Positions 37,049-46,651 are shown, counted from the first letter of the stretch. The stretch: DNA of 58,695 nt from Nitratireductor sp. (GCA_017854535.1 JAFMHL010000026.1:1-58695), one strand, 5' to 3'. Notes: generated by a model not told the origin, from the letters alone. Numbers and translations are program-made.

Positions 37049-37474
37049 ATGTCCCAACCCGCTTATGATGACCAAAACATATTTGCAAAAATTCTCCGAG
37101 GTGAAATGCCTTGCGAAAAAATCTATGAGGATGACGATACGGTTGTGATCATGGATATCATGCCAAGGGGCAATGGACATTGTCTGGTTTTGCCAAAACG
37201 GCCTGCCAGAAATGTGTTGGATGCTGATGATGCAATGCTAGCTGCGGTAGCGAAAACTACAGCCAAAATGGCAAGAACAGTCAAAAAGGCGTTTGATGCC
37301 GATGGCGTTACTATTCAACAGTTTAATGAAAGCGCTGGCGGTCAAGTTGTTTTCCATCTGCACGTGCATATCATTCCCCGCTTTGAGGGCGAAAAAATGA
37401 AGCCGCATACAGGCGCGATGGAAGACAGGGAAACAATTGCGACAAATGCTGACAAGATACGCGCGGCACTTTGA
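37049..37474 (+). CDS. HIT family protein (HINT/FHIT-like)
   Basis: A 141-residue histidine-triad protein. The catalytic triad H-x-H-x-H is at residues 103-107 ('FHLHVHIIPRF'), with 'NEGSAGGQV'-type sequence before it and 'GNGHCLVLPKR' as the nucleotide-binding N-terminal motif. HIT proteins hydrolyse adenosine phosphoramidates or similar nucleotide conjugates. It is cotranscribed with the BLUF gene and followed by a strong terminator. Confidence 0.94.
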   Translation: MSQPAYDDQNIFAKILRGEMPCEKIYEDDDTVVIMDIMPRGNGHCLVLPKRPARNVLDADDAMLAAVAKTTAKMARTVKKAFDADGVTIQQFNESAGGQVVFHLHVHIIPRFEGEKMKPHTGAMEDRETIATNADKIRAAL

Positions 37475-37555
37475 GTTATCGAATTAACGCAAAAACCCGT
37501 GAGATATCCGATCAGAAATTGAATCTAAAGCCGGATGCAACACTTTGAAAAATAT

Positions 37556-37584
37556 AGCCGAGTGACGTTTGTCACCCGGCTTTT
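37556..37584 (+). terminator. Rho-independent terminator of the BLUF-HIT operon
   Basis: Stem AGCCG-A-GTGAC with loop GTTT and GTCAC-C-CGGCT (one A/C mismatch), followed by four T bases counting the paired T. It lies 82 bases after the HIT stop codon. Confidence 0.88.
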
Positions 37585-37628
37585 ATGTTTCAATGATGGT
37601 TACGAGGCTAAACCGTCCCACGAAGCCT

Positions 37629-38018
37629 TCACAAGCCAGATGTGGTTTTTCCGTTAGACATGTCTTTACTGTCGGCAAGTAATTCTGCTTCCAGGCTTTC
37701 TTCCAAAGACATTTCGGTTGATTTTTCTGCCTTTGCAGGCTCTTCAACTTTAGCTGCCTTAGCTGCCTCTTTCACTGGAGCGAAAGTATCAGCAACAGGC
37801 TCTTTAACTGGCTCAGGCGCAGCTGCAGTTTTAGCTTTCTTGTCTTTCGTAGAATCTGCATCACCTGTTTCGCCCAAGGCAGCTTCAAGATCAGAAATCA
37901 GTGATGTTAGCGAATTGAACAGTTTTGCGTCGGGGCTGACTTCGATAGCAGCGCGCGCTGCTTCCAAACGAATAGCCGCATCATCGCGCATTGTTTTGAG
38001 TTGTTTGAGTTGTTCCAT
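37629..38018 (-). CDS. Hypothetical Ala/Lys/Glu-rich protein
   Basis: Not recognised. The ATG at 38018 has GGAG seven bases upstream, giving 129 residues. The N-terminal half 'LKQLKTMRDDAAIRLEAARAAIEVSPDAKLFNSLTSLISDLEAALGE' is predicted helical, and may be a coiled coil. The rest is low-complexity, rich in Ala, Lys, Glu, Pro and Thr ('KDKKAKTAAAPEPVKEP'). The pattern suggests a structural or scaffold protein, without a defined function. Its upstream region (38019-38331) must hold its promoter. Confidence 0.6.
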   Translation of the reverse strand: MEQLKQLKTMRDDAAIRLEAARAAIEVSPDAKLFNSLTSLISDLEAALGETGDADSTKDKKAKTAAAPEPVKEPVADTFAPVKEAAKAAKVEEPAKAEKSTEMSLEESLEAELLADSKDMSNGKTTSGL

Positions 38019-38331
38019 TGTAAGCTCCAATTATGCGCTATCGAAAAAACGCCACCTTATATTCAAAGCAATTGGGCAAAACTTCGTCTGTTTGGCTTTG
38101 CCCCTGCCACTAAATCTCGCACGCTTATAAATTATCATCGACAAGAAAGCGATTCGCTTAGCCGAGGAAAACTCAATTATCAGTGGTTTTTGTTCATTTA
38201 GCGGCGCGGCCGGGTTTTGTGAAATACACAGCTAAGATGAATATACACTCCAAAGACAACAGCATTTATAAAAAAGGCCCTTATTGTTTTCAAATAAGAG
38301 CCTTTTTCGTCTTTGTATGATGTGCCTAGGA
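38019..38331. other. 313-base gene-free region between the hypothetical gene and clpA
   Basis: It contains the promoter region of the minus-strand hypothetical gene and the terminator of clpA (38271-38307). AAGCGATTCGCTT near 38145-38158 is a short hairpin. No further gene is seen. Confidence 0.6.
38271..38307 (-). terminator. Terminator of clpA (bidirectional in form)
   Basis: Stem AAAAAGGC-CTTATT pairs with AATAAG-GCCTTTTT (one bulge per side) with a GTTTTCA-like loop. Read on the minus strand, a run of six T bases follows the stem. It begins 24 bases after the clpA stop. Confidence 0.85.
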
Positions 38332-40779
38332 TCAGGTTTTCAAAGGAACCTTTGGCACCGAACCGCCCTTGCCACCTTTACCTTTCGGTGTGGTTACTGC
38401 TTTTGGTTTGGCAGCCTTTTTCACAGGCTTTGCTTTGGCTTGTGTTGACGCCAGCTTTTCAGACTTTTTCGGCTCAGCTTTTTTTGGCTTAACCAAAACA
38501 TCTTTCAGCACTTCCAGAACAATCTTTTCCTTGCCGTCTTTGTCTTTTGCCAAAGACACTTTGACAGTGCCGCCAGTTTTCAATTTGCCGAACAAAACCT
38601 CATCAGCCAGTGGCTTCTTGATGTGTTCCTGAATTACACGGGCAAGCGGACGCGCACCCATTTTCTCGTCATAACCTTTGATCGCAAGCCAAGAAGTTGC
38701 TTCTTTGGTCAACTCGAAAGTCACGCCACGTTCAGCCAATTGTGCCTCGAGCTGCATGATGAATTTCTCGACAACCTTGTGGATTACAGGCGTTGGCAAC
38801 GAACCAAACGGAATGACTGCATCCAGACGATTGCGGAATTCCGGCGGGAACAGACGGTTGATTGCCTCTTCATCATCGCCTGTGCGTTTGGTCGAACCAA
38901 AACCAATGGCAGCTTTTTGCGCTTCAGAAGCACCAGCATTGGTTGTCATGATGATGATGGTGTTTCTAAAGTCAATCTGCTTGCCGTTGTGGTCTGTCAG
39001 CTTGCCATGGTCCATGACCTGCAACAAAATGTTGTAAAGATCTGGATGGGCCTTCTCGATTTCATCGAGAAGAATCACAGAATGTGGATTTTGGTCAACG
39101 CCATCGGTCAACAATCCGCCCTGATCAAACCCGACATAACCTGGAGGCGCACCAATCAGGCGTGAAACCGTGTGACGCTCCATATATTCCGACATGTCAA
39201 AGCGCTGCAATGGAATGCCCATCGAGCTTGCCAATTGTTTCGCAACTTCTGTTTTACCGACCCCTGTTGGGCCAGAGAACAAATACGCACCGATTGGCTT
39301 GTCTGGTTCACGAAGACCCGCACGTGCCAATTTGATAGACCCAGCCAAAGCTTCAATGGCTTGGTCCTGTCCGTAAACAATACGTTTTAATTGGCTCTCA
39401 AGATTGGAAAGCACCACCGCATCATCCTTAGACATGGATTTTGCAGGAATGCGGGCCATGATTGCAATTGTCGCCTCGATCTCGGAAACGCCGATTTCTT
39501 TTTTGCGATCTTTCTTTGCTAATAGTTTTTGCGAAGCACCCGATTCATCAACCACATCAATTGCTTTATCTGGCAATTTGCGGTCGTTGATATAGCGCGA
39601 TGACAATTCAACGGCGGCTTTGATGGCATCATTGGTATATTTTACACTGTGGAACTCTTCGAAATAAGGTTTCAGGCCCTGCATGATATCGATGGCATCG
39701 GTGACACTTGGCTCTTTCACATCAATCTTTTGGAAGCGGCGCACCAAAGCGCGGTCTTTTTCAAAGAATTGGCGATATTCTTTATAGGTTGTCGAGCCGA
39801 TGCATCGGATCGCGCCAGATGACAGCGCGGGTTTCAACAGGTTGGACGCATCCATAGCGCCGCCTGAAGTTGCCCCTGCCCCGATCACCGTGTGGATTTC
39901 ATCGATGAACATAATGGCACCATCGGTTTCTTCGATTTCCTTGAGAACCTGCTTCAAGCGTTCTTCAAAGTCACCGCGATAACGTGTTCCAGCCAGCAGC
40001 GTTCCCATATCCAGCGAATAAATCGTGCATTCTGACAATACGTCAGGCACATCGCCTTCAGTGATGCGTTTAGCCAAGCCTTCGGCAATTGCCGTTTTAC
40101 CGACGCCCGGATCGCCCACAAATAGCGGGTTATTCTTTGAGCGACGGCAAAGAATCTGGATCGTACGATTAACTTCTTCCGAGCGACCAATCAGCGGATC
40201 GATTTTACCTGAACGCGCTTTTTCGTTGAGGTTTACACAATAGACTTTTAGCGCATCGCCTTTTTGTTTTGGTTCGTCCTCATTCATCGCATTTTGCTCT
40301 TCATCAATTCCTCGCACAGGGCGGCTTTCAGAGGCGCCCGCACGTTTTGAAATGCCGTGGGAGATAAAGTTCACTGCGTCGTAGCGGGTCATTTCCTGCT
40401 CCTGCAGGAAATAGGCAGCATGGCTTTCGCGCTCGGCAAACATTGCAACCAGCACATTTGCGCCCGTCACTTCTTCACGGCCTGAAGACTGAACATGGAT
40501 AACCGCGCGCTGAATTACCCGATGGAAGCCAGCGGTTGGCTTGGCATCCTCGTCGTAATCCGTCGCCAAATTTGACAGCTCGTTGTCGATATATTCGGTC
40601 AATGAGGTTTTCAGCTTTTCGATATTCACATTGCAAGCATTCATCACCGCAACCGCATCAGGGTCGTCGGTAAGAGCCAATAGCAAATGCTCTAACGTCG
40701 CATATTCGTGACTGCGTTCATTGGCATAAGTGAGCGCTGTGTGCAGACCTTTTTCGAGACTTTCAGTAAATGATGGCAC
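38332..40779 (-). CDS. clpA: ATP-dependent Clp protease ATP-binding subunit ClpA
   Basis: AAA+ unfoldase that feeds substrates to ClpP, with ClpS as adaptor. The 815 residues comprise an N domain (about 1-145), a first ATPase with GDPGVGKT at 222-229 and '[13 protein letters not shown]', and a second ATPase with GPTGVGKT near 505 and '[14 protein letters not shown]'. The ClpP loop lies near the end. Unusually, the C terminus carries a lysine-rich extension ('[15 protein letters not shown]...[10 protein letters not shown]') of about 40 residues beyond the usual end. It is 67 bases downstream of clpS. Confidence 0.96.
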   Translation of the reverse strand: MPSFTESLEKGLHTALTYANERSHEYATLEHLLLALTDDPDAVAVMNACNVNIEKLKTSLTEYIDNELSNLATDYDEDAKPTAGFHRVIQRAVIHVQSSGREEVTGANVLVAMFAERESHAAYFLQEQEMTRYDAVNFISHGISKRAGASESRPVRGIDEEQNAMNEDEPKQKGDALKVYCVNLNEKARSGKIDPLIGRSEEVNRTIQILCRRSKNNPLFVGDPGVGKTAIAEGLAKRITEGDVPDVLSECTIYSLDMGTLLAGTRYRGDFEERLKQVLKEIEETDGAIMFIDEIHTVIGAGATSGGAMDASNLLKPALSSGAIRCIGSTTYKEYRQFFEKDRALVRRFQKIDVKEPSVTDAIDIMQGLKPYFEEFHSVKYTNDAIKAAVELSSRYINDRKLPDKAIDVVDESGASQKLLAKKDRKKEIGVSEIEATIAIMARIPAKSMSKDDAVVLSNLESQLKRIVYGQDQAIEALAGSIKLARAGLREPDKPIGAYLFSGPTGVGKTEVAKQLASSMGIPLQRFDMSEYMERHTVSRLIGAPPGYVGFDQGGLLTDGVDQNPHSVILLDEIEKAHPDLYNILLQVMDHGKLTDHNGKQIDFRNTIIIMTTNAGASEAQKAAIGFGSTKRTGDDEEAINRLFPPEFRNRLDAVIPFGSLPTPVIHKVVEKFIMQLEAQLAERGVTFELTKEATSWLAIKGYDEKMGARPLARVIQEHIKKPLADEVLFGKLKTGGTVKVSLAKDKDGKEKIVLEVLKDVLVKPKKAEPKKSEKLASTQAKAKPVKKAAKPKAVTTPKGKGGKGGSVPKVPLKT

Positions 40780-40846
40780 TTGACGCTCCGTTTTCTTTTC
40801 GTGTTTGCCTATAAAGGCGGCATTTGGTGGAAAAAGTTTCCACGTA

Positions 40847-41182
40847 TTATTTCTTTTCCATCACGCATTGCAGCGGATGCTGGTTCTTTCTGGCAAAGTC
40901 CATAACCTGGGTCACCTTGGTTTCGGCAACTTCGTAGGTATAGACACCACACTCCCCCACGCCATTGTTATGCACATGCAGCATTATTTGTGTGGCCTCT
41001 TCAGGGGTTTTCCTGAAAAACTTCTCAAGAATGTGAATTACGAATTCCATAGGCGTAAAATCATCATTCAACAAAAGCACACGGTACAGATCAGGCTTCT
41101 TCGTTTTCGTCTTCGTCTTGGTGGCAACGCTAATCCCGGATCCATCGTCATCATCATCCTTTCTAGTCTTTTTGTCCTGCAT
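40847..41182 (-). CDS. clpS: ATP-dependent Clp protease adaptor ClpS
   Basis: ClpS recognises N-degron substrates and delivers them to ClpA. The 111 residues from the ATG at 41182 have an N-terminal acidic and basic tail, then the core '[25 protein letters not shown]', '[29 protein letters not shown]' and the end '[10 protein letters not shown]', all standard. The N-degron pocket residues (N-D-D and the H-V-H of 'LHVHN') are present. The frame is open 27 codons further upstream (two earlier starts), and no strong ribosome-binding site decides; 41182 gives the usual length. Confidence 0.94.
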   Translation of the reverse strand: MQDKKTRKDDDDDGSGISVATKTKTKTKKPDLYRVLLLNDDFTPMEFVIHILEKFFRKTPEEATQIMLHVHNNGVGECGVYTYEVAETKVTQVMDFARKNQHPLQCVMEKK

Positions 41183-41604
41183 TACCAGTGAGCCAGACAG
41201 GCGAATTGACATCGGGTTTTCTGCTAAATGAATAGGCAATATATTTTCTAAATTTCTCGGCACTTTTTATTTCGATCCAGTTTATTGCACATTGTTTGTG
41301 TCAGGATGGCTTTACACCAAGAAATTCTAAGACGGGACAACCACTGCGTCAATCCAAGGTAACATGCAAAGCCACTTAACCCCGCATTTAGCGCGACCTC
41401 CGCGCTCAGCACAGTTTGTTTCACCTTAGATAATGTTTCATTTTGAAATTTCAGCCCTTGAATGAAAAAAAGCGAAACTTTTTGTTAGCCATAAACGCAT
41501 TGGTAACCATGTCTCGATATCTTGGGGAGAATTCATGCTCATGGCGCATTTCGCCAGCATACCCAGAACCCCGCCTTTGTTTGGCAAACCAATAGGGATT
41601 AGTT
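41183..41604. other. 422-base intergenic region between divergent clpS and the carboxypeptidase gene
   Basis: It should hold both promoters. The most notable feature is a good ribosome-binding site GGGGAG (41524-41529) placed five bases before an ATG at 41535; that reading frame runs 78 codons into the start of the carboxypeptidase gene. A short hairpin AAAAAG/CTTTTT lies near 41467-41486. Confidence 0.5.
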
Positions 41605-42918
41605 GTGCGTACCATATTTGGATCTACCCGGCGCCTCGCGGCGAAAATCATCTCTGTGACTTCAGCTGCCATTATCATGGCATCGCTTTCCACCTCACCT
41701 TCACTTGCCAAGCAAGACTATGCGGGAATTGTGATGGATGCCAAAACAGGCAAGGTGCTCTACGCACATGACGCTAATGAAAAGCGATATCCAGCATCAC
41801 TAACCAAAATGATGACCTTATACATGCTCTTCGATGCTATCGAGCAAGGGAAAGCGTCTAAGAAAACACGCATCAAATTCTCAAAATATGCTACCAGCAT
41901 GCAGCCCTCAAAACTGGGAATGAAAACCGGCAGCTCCATTTCAGCTGAACAAGCGATTTATGCGTTGGTCACAAAATCAGCTAATGATGCTGCTGCTGCG
42001 GTTGGTGAACATCTCGGCGGAAGCGAAAAGAACTTCGCCGTCATGATGACCAAGAAAGCGCGCGAACTTGGTATGAGTAAAACCACTTTCCGCAATGCTT
42101 CCGGTCTTCCTGATAGCCGTCAGGTTACGACTGCGAAAGATATGGCACTTTTGGGTATCGCGTTGCGCGAACATTTCCCTCAGCATTATCGCTACTTCTC
42201 AACTCGCTCATTTAAATTCGCAGGCAAAAATTACGGCAATCATAACAGATTGCTGGGCCAGGTTCGTGGTATGGATGGTATCAAAACCGGCTATACACGT
42301 GCATCAGGGTTCAATCTTGTGTCGTCTGTAGAAGACAATGGTCGCTCAATCGTAGCAGTTGTTTTAGGCGGCAAGACTGGCAAAAGCCGCAATGCACAAA
42401 TGGCAAAACTGGTTCGTCAACATTTGAACAAAGCATCCAAAGGACGCGATAGAATTGTTGTTGCAAAGAATGGTAAAACAAATGTGTTCGCCGCTCTTTT
42501 CAAAAAGGCTGAAAGCATTGCAGTTCCTGAGCCTCGCCCTGAAGATAAAGTCGTAGACGATATTGTAACAGCAAGCGTTGAAGAGCGAATGGCACCGACC
42601 ATTGTTCCAACACCAGCAGTGAAGGTTGCAAGTGCAGCGTCCACTTCTAACTCAAATGTTTCAGTAAATAGCGGTTGGCACGTTCAAATCGGTGCAATGC
42701 CGAGCGAAGAAAATGCGATTAGCCAGCTTGAGAGTGCCCGTAAGAAATTGCCGGGCGTGCTGTCTTCGACAGTCAACTATACTGAAACCGTGGTAAAAAA
42801 TGGCACAAAATTATACCGTGCGCGGTTTGCAGGATTTACGTCAAAAGATGATGCTTGGGGCGCATGCTCACAGTTGAAGAAAATCAAGTTGGACTGTCTT
42901 GCTCTAGAGCAAAACTAA
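41605..42918 (+). CDS. D-alanyl-D-alanine carboxypeptidase with C-terminal SPOR domain
   Basis: A PBP5/DacF-type enzyme that trims pentapeptides in the periplasm. The 437 residues start with a signal peptide ending near 'PSLAKQ'. The penicillin-binding motifs are S65-x-x-K68 ('PASLTKMMTLYML'), S125-x-N127 ('KSANDAAA') and K227-T-G229 ('GIKTGYTRASGF'). The last 85 or so residues ('GWHVQIGAMPSEENAISQLESARKKLPGV...') are a SPOR domain that binds denuded peptidoglycan at the division site. The start is GTG with AGGGA six bases upstream. An intrinsic-terminator-like hairpin follows the gene. Confidence 0.93.
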   Translation: MRTIFGSTRRLAAKIISVTSAAIIMASLSTSPSLAKQDYAGIVMDAKTGKVLYAHDANEKRYPASLTKMMTLYMLFDAIEQGKASKKTRIKFSKYATSMQPSKLGMKTGSSISAEQAIYALVTKSANDAAAAVGEHLGGSEKNFAVMMTKKARELGMSKTTFRNASGLPDSRQVTTAKDMALLGIALREHFPQHYRYFSTRSFKFAGKNYGNHNRLLGQVRGMDGIKTGYTRASGFNLVSSVEDNGRSIVAVVLGGKTGKSRNAQMAKLVRQHLNKASKGRDRIVVAKNGKTNVFAALFKKAESIAVPEPRPEDKVVDDIVTASVEERMAPTIVPTPAVKVASAASTSNSNVSVNSGWHVQIGAMPSEENAISQLESARKKLPGVLSSTVNYTETVVKNGTKLYRARFAGFTSKDDAWGACSQLKKIKLDCLALEQN

Positions 42919-42931
42919 AGACAAAAATATT

Positions 42932-42963
42932 AAGGTTGGCGACTGATTTTTCGCCAACTTATT
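42932..42963 (+). terminator. Terminator-like hairpin after the carboxypeptidase gene
   Basis: TTGGCGA pairs with TCGCCAA, extended by AAG/CTT, with an eight-base loop. The following T-tract is short (ATTTAT), so termination strength is uncertain. Confidence 0.6.
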
Positions 42964-43053
42964 TATCTGCCGTTCCAATTGCTCAAACGTGTTTGGTTTG
43001 AGCAGGAGCAGCTCTAATCCCCCAAATGTAGTGAGTAGCGGGAAAAGAATATG

Positions 43054-43743
43054 TCAATCGAGAAGGATATCCTTGGCAGCGTTGATTTTAGCAGCCAGGA
43101 AAGCAGACCCGCCACTGTCGGGATGCATGCTCTTCATAAGGTTTCGCCAAGCCTTTCTGATTTCAGCTTTAGAAGCGCCAGGCTCAAGACCAAGCACTTG
43201 GTACGCCTCTTGCTTTGTCATGCTGCCAGAAGCAGACGCATCGCCCTGCCCCGAGCCGGTGTTCGCATCAGTGTGCTCACGCCAGCCAGCAAGACGGCGG
43301 TCAAGGTAAGCTTCCAATAGAGCAGAACTGTCGGCGTCCGATTGTATCTCGGTGTAGAGAGCGAAAAGGTCGGCGTCATCAAGTTCTGACAACCATTTTC
43401 CTTCATGGTTTCCGGTCAGAATTTTTCCATTCATATCACCACTGTCGTGGTCAAGTTCCATTTCCAATGCGGCGGAAATAACCGTTGATTTTTTAGACGC
43501 GTTGCCGGCGCCCAGAGTTCCAACGGGACGGGTTTTGCGCCACCAGGCAATACCAATTGCTGCGAGCGGAATACCAATGCCCCCTCGCCCGATCGCAATC
43601 AAAAGGCCACCAGCGGCAACTAACAACAATGGCACGCCGCGGTTCATGATCATGGCAAGTTTTGCCGGAGGCGTTGAAACAAAAAGCCAAGCCAAACCAC
43701 CAAAAAAAAGAAATGCCAAAAGCGCGTAAAAAAGGACGGTCAT
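43054..43743 (-). CDS. J-domain (DnaJ-like) membrane protein
   Basis: A 229-residue protein. Two hydrophobic segments at the N terminus (about residues 2-23 and 33-60) anchor it in the membrane. A J domain is C-terminal (about 166-227): 'KQEAYQVLGLEPGASKAEIRKAWRNLMKSMHPDSGG', with the HPD motif that stimulates DnaK ATPase. This architecture, membrane anchor followed by terminal J domain, resembles the DjlA/TIM14-like proteins of alphaproteobacteria. The middle contains 'SALLEAYLDRRLAGW', conserved in these proteins. Partner Hsp70 is presumably DnaK. Confidence 0.9.
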   Translation of the reverse strand: MTVLFYALLAFLFFGGLAWLFVSTPPAKLAMIMNRGVPLLLVAAGGLLIAIGRGGIGIPLAAIGIAWWRKTRPVGTLGAGNASKKSTVISAALEMELDHDSGDMNGKILTGNHEGKWLSELDDADLFALYTEIQSDADSSALLEAYLDRRLAGWREHTDANTGSGQGDASASGSMTKQEAYQVLGLEPGASKAEIRKAWRNLMKSMHPDSGGSAFLAAKINAAKDILLD

Positions 43744-43816
43744 TTCAATTTTCTCATTTCACAATGGTTTCTTACTCTAATACATAGGTAGCTTAGTATT
43801 GGTCAGACAACAGCCA

Positions 43817-44536
43817 TTACTTAATTTGTTGCAATAATTTGCGATCATGGGATTTTGAACTTGATTCAAGCGCCCGTAATCCGCCTTTCACATAAACGGC
43901 AATGGCCCCCAACAACTCTGCCAATTCTTTTGCAGAATTAGGACCAAGTTTGAAATAGGCCCCGCGTGTGAGCTTTGCCATTTCACGAAAAGCTTTTTCA
44001 GTCAGTCCATCTGATCCTTCCTGGAAAAAGAAGCAACGGGTTCCCTTCATTCCCAATTCACCTGCGCGCTGGCAAAGCAAATCCACATTTTCTTCCATTG
44101 CATCGCCAATAAAAACCATGGCGTCCAATTTGCCATTTCTTTGCTCTTTGAGTGCGTGGAATAGAACTTTGCCGATTTGCGTTTGCCCACCTCGGCATTC
44201 AATGCCCGTCATCAGGTCACGCAATGCGGCAGAATTTACAACCCATTTGGAAGCACGGCATTCTCCAACGCCCCTAAAATATAGCAATTGAACGGAAAGA
44301 GCGCTTTGGTCCGAATTGGCGGTAGCGACGGAGTCAAACATTGCTGCCTGAAGAGTCATTGCTCTATCCCAAGTGGGCTGACGGCTCATGGTTGCGTCCA
44401 GAGCGAAGATCAGCCGCCCGTTTCCAGATGGATTTGTAGCACCTGCAGTTTTCAAAAAGGCAGCAATATCACCAGTACTAGACTTGGTCTTAACTGCATT
44501 TGTAGCTGTTGCGGGTTTGATCTGTTTTTCACTCAT
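43817..44536 (-). CDS. VWA domain-containing protein
   Basis: A 239-residue protein with one von Willebrand A-like domain. The first strand is 'RLIFALDATMSRQPTWDRAMTLQAAMF', with the D-x-T/S-x-S type metal site altered to D-A-T-M-S; then 'ECRGGQTQIGKVLFHALKE' and 'VFIGDAMEENVDLL'. No signal peptide is seen, so it is probably cytoplasmic. Function unknown. It lies between the J-domain gene and the MipZ gene, all on the minus strand, with short gaps that allow but do not prove cotranscription. Confidence 0.86.
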   Translation of the reverse strand: MSEKQIKPATATNAVKTKSSTGDIAAFLKTAGATNPSGNGRLIFALDATMSRQPTWDRAMTLQAAMFDSVATANSDQSALSVQLLYFRGVGECRASKWVVNSAALRDLMTGIECRGGQTQIGKVLFHALKEQRNGKLDAMVFIGDAMEENVDLLCQRAGELGMKGTRCFFFQEGSDGLTEKAFREMAKLTRGAYFKLGPNSAKELAELLGAIAVYVKGGLRALESSSKSHDRKLLQQIK

Positions 44537-44616
44537 ACACCATATTTGGAGATGAATGTGTTTGTTGCAAGGGCGTTCCTAGATTTCCAACACCAAAAAC
44601 TTCGGAAACTAGGTGC

Positions 44617-45579
44617 TTAGTCGGCAAAAATTCGTAATTCGCTATACGGCTTTTGGCTTGGATCCATCCACTTTTTGCGCGCTTCTGCACGTCTTTTGCC
44701 AACTTCATCAATCGGGAGGCGCAGCATGGTCACCAAAGAACGCACCTCTTGGCGCGCGGCAAGATGCGAAAGGCTAGGCCCGCTACCAATTGTTTCTTCG
44801 CTCAGCTCATCCAGAGATGTCATGCCTATCGGAAACAATTCGCGAAAAATAACCCGTTCAGAAATTCCATCGGCCAAACGGCAACCAAGATGCATTGAAA
44901 GGTTTTTCAAGCTTTCGAGCATATTGACTTTATTTCGTGAACCCAAATGGGAAAGACGATTGCGAACCACCACCCAATCAAGCAAGCCATTGTCCACTGA
45001 GCGGCGATGACGACGTGCTTCACGAACCATTGTCGCATAATGAGATATCTCTACAACTTCTCCTGATACAGGATCAACATGGCCTAGCACGTCAAAATCG
45101 ATGTAGGAGTCGTTCAAAGGCGTTACGAGTGTATCAGCCATGGAGTGGGCAAGACGCATCAGATAGCTATCGTGTCCGGGCGTATCGATGACGATGAAAT
45201 CGTAGCTTTTCTCGACACTTTGCACGATTTCAGAAAACCGTCGCAGCTCAGAGCTCTCGTTATCAAGAACGCTATCTGTATTGGCTTTTTCAAGATGAGC
45301 GTGGTCAGATTGCGGTAAATTGAGCCCATTCTTGTGGATCCAGTTTTTACGGTTTTCTATATATCGTGACAGGCTTAGCTGCCGTGTATCCAAATCGATA
45401 CTAGCAACTTTATGGCCGCTGTTCAAAAGCGCCACGATGAGATGCATTGCTGTTGTTGTTTTGCCAGAACCACCTTTTTCGTTACCACAAACGATAACAT
45501 AAGCTTGGCGACTTCCTAATTTTCGTTCCACAAACATGCGCTTTCCCAGACCCAAAACTAACTGCGCCCCATCAAACAT
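44617..45579 (-). CDS. mipZ: ParA-family ATPase, probable division-plane regulator MipZ
   Basis: A 320-residue ParA-superfamily ATPase. The deviant Walker A KGGSGKTT lies at residues 35-42, followed by 'IDLDTRQLSLSRYIENRKNW', 'FIVIDTPGHDSYLMRLAHSMADTLVTPLNDSYIDFDVLG' and 'WVVVRNRLSHLGSRNK'. These segments align closely in order with Caulobacter MipZ, which sets the FtsZ position. The protein may start at M15 (45537) instead; neither start has a strong ribosome-binding site. MipZ's partners FtsZ and ParB lie outside the window. Confidence 0.88.
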   Translation of the reverse strand: MFDGAQLVLGLGKRMFVERKLGSRQAYVIVCGNEKGGSGKTTTAMHLIVALLNSGHKVASIDLDTRQLSLSRYIENRKNWIHKNGLNLPQSDHAHLEKANTDSVLDNESSELRRFSEIVQSVEKSYDFIVIDTPGHDSYLMRLAHSMADTLVTPLNDSYIDFDVLGHVDPVSGEVVEISHYATMVREARRHRRSVDNGLLDWVVVRNRLSHLGSRNKVNMLESLKNLSMHLGCRLADGISERVIFRELFPIGMTSLDELSEETIGSGPSLSHLAARQEVRSLVTMLRLPIDEVGKRRAEARKKWMDPSQKPYSELRIFAD

Positions 45580-45670
45580 ATTGATTTAAAAACAAAATAT
45601 GCGCAAGGAAAAATTGCCGCCGGGATAGTTTTGCTGAATTAATGGTAAAGAATGAAACGTAAATACAAGC

Positions 45671-46102
45671 TTATAGAAGGCCTAATTGCGAGAGCTCCAA
45701 TTTCAAGTCTGCAGGAAGCGCGTCCCCTGCTCCAAGCTTCATATCAATGGGCGCATCTTCGGCCTTTAAATACCGCCACCCTTGAAATGCACGCCTTGGC
45801 TGCCATTCGGTAGCAATCAATCTTGGCTCCAAAACAAGATCACACCGTTTGATACCTTCGGCATCCACAAATGGTCGAATATCCAACAAATGTTGGCGAA
45901 CCTGCACATTGCCCTTGATGACCCAGTACAATGATCCACCAGCCAGCAATTCATCCTTTTTCGTTGGCATCATTCTGGTCGTATGAATTTGCTCTTCCGG
46001 CTTGCCGTTTTTTTGGCGCTGGGACAATCTGTAGTCGATCCACGCCTGCAATTCTTCAACTGCAGTTACGCCGACACATAGTTTGATGAGATTTAATGCC
46101 AT
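45671..46102 (-). CDS. DUF1489 family protein
   Basis: A 143-residue protein of unknown function. The N terminus MALNLIKLCVGVTAVEELQAW, 'GSLYWVIKGNVQVRQHLLDI' and 'RRAFQGWRYLKAEDAPIDM' are typical of DUF1489. The ATG at 46102 matches family starts; a GTG 14 codons earlier is also open. No ribosome-binding site is evident at either. It precedes the mipZ gene on the same strand but with a gap of about 90 bases. Confidence 0.87.
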   Translation of the reverse strand: MALNLIKLCVGVTAVEELQAWIDYRLSQRQKNGKPEEQIHTTRMMPTKKDELLAGGSLYWVIKGNVQVRQHLLDIRPFVDAEGIKRCDLVLEPRLIATEWQPRRAFQGWRYLKAEDAPIDMKLGAGDALPADLKLELSQLGLL

Positions 46103-46196
46103 TGATGCAAGATAAGGCAGTATTTCGAAAAGCCAAAGCTTCACGGGAATATGCTCTCACCTATCCACAGATGAAACCAAAAAAGCACTGATTTTG

Positions 46197-46589
46197 CTAT
46201 GGAGAAGGTTTGTTGATTTCAGCGACTTCTTTTAACAGACCGAATCCGCCGTCAATATGGGCAATATTGGTAAAGCCCATGTCTTGTAACGTTTTGGCCG
46301 CGAGTGCAGAACGCCAGCCTGCCGCGCAAAACAGAACATAATCTTTCGTTTGATCTGCAAAGACCTCTTTGTGGTATGGGCTTTCAGGATCAAACCAGAA
46401 TTCAAGCATTCCGCGAGGTGCATGAACCGCGTCTTTTACACGTCCCTCACGATTCAATTCACGAATATCGCGAATATCAACCAAAATCGCATCTCCTTCG
46501 GATTGACGGGACAATGCCTCGGAGCAGTTGAGCGTGGTGACTACGCTATTTGCTTCGGCCACAAGTTCCTTAATGCCTTTAATCGCCAT
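46197..46589 (-). CDS. Single-domain rhodanese-like protein
   Basis: A 130-residue rhodanese domain that would transfer sulfane sulfur. The active-site loop is 'CAAGWRS' with C88; 'ILVDIRDIRELNREGRV' is the usual N-terminal part and 'NIAHIDGGFGLLKE' the end. The ATG at 46589 has GGGGGA five bases upstream, preferred over an in-frame start four codons before. The acceptor is unknown. Confidence 0.93.
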   Translation of the reverse strand: MAIKGIKELVAEANSVVTTLNCSEALSRQSEGDAILVDIRDIRELNREGRVKDAVHAPRGMLEFWFDPESPYHKEVFADQTKDYVLFCAAGWRSALAAKTLQDMGFTNIAHIDGGFGLLKEVAEINKPSP

Positions 46590-46651
46590 GGTTTCCCCCA
46601 AGTTTGAATTGATTTTGCGACAGTATGATCAATTAAAGTTCCGAATGAAAT

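Noticed and set aside
41535-41771. 78-codon reading frame overlapping the carboxypeptidase start
   Set aside because: Composition does not look like a conserved protein; kept only as a possible leader (see findings).
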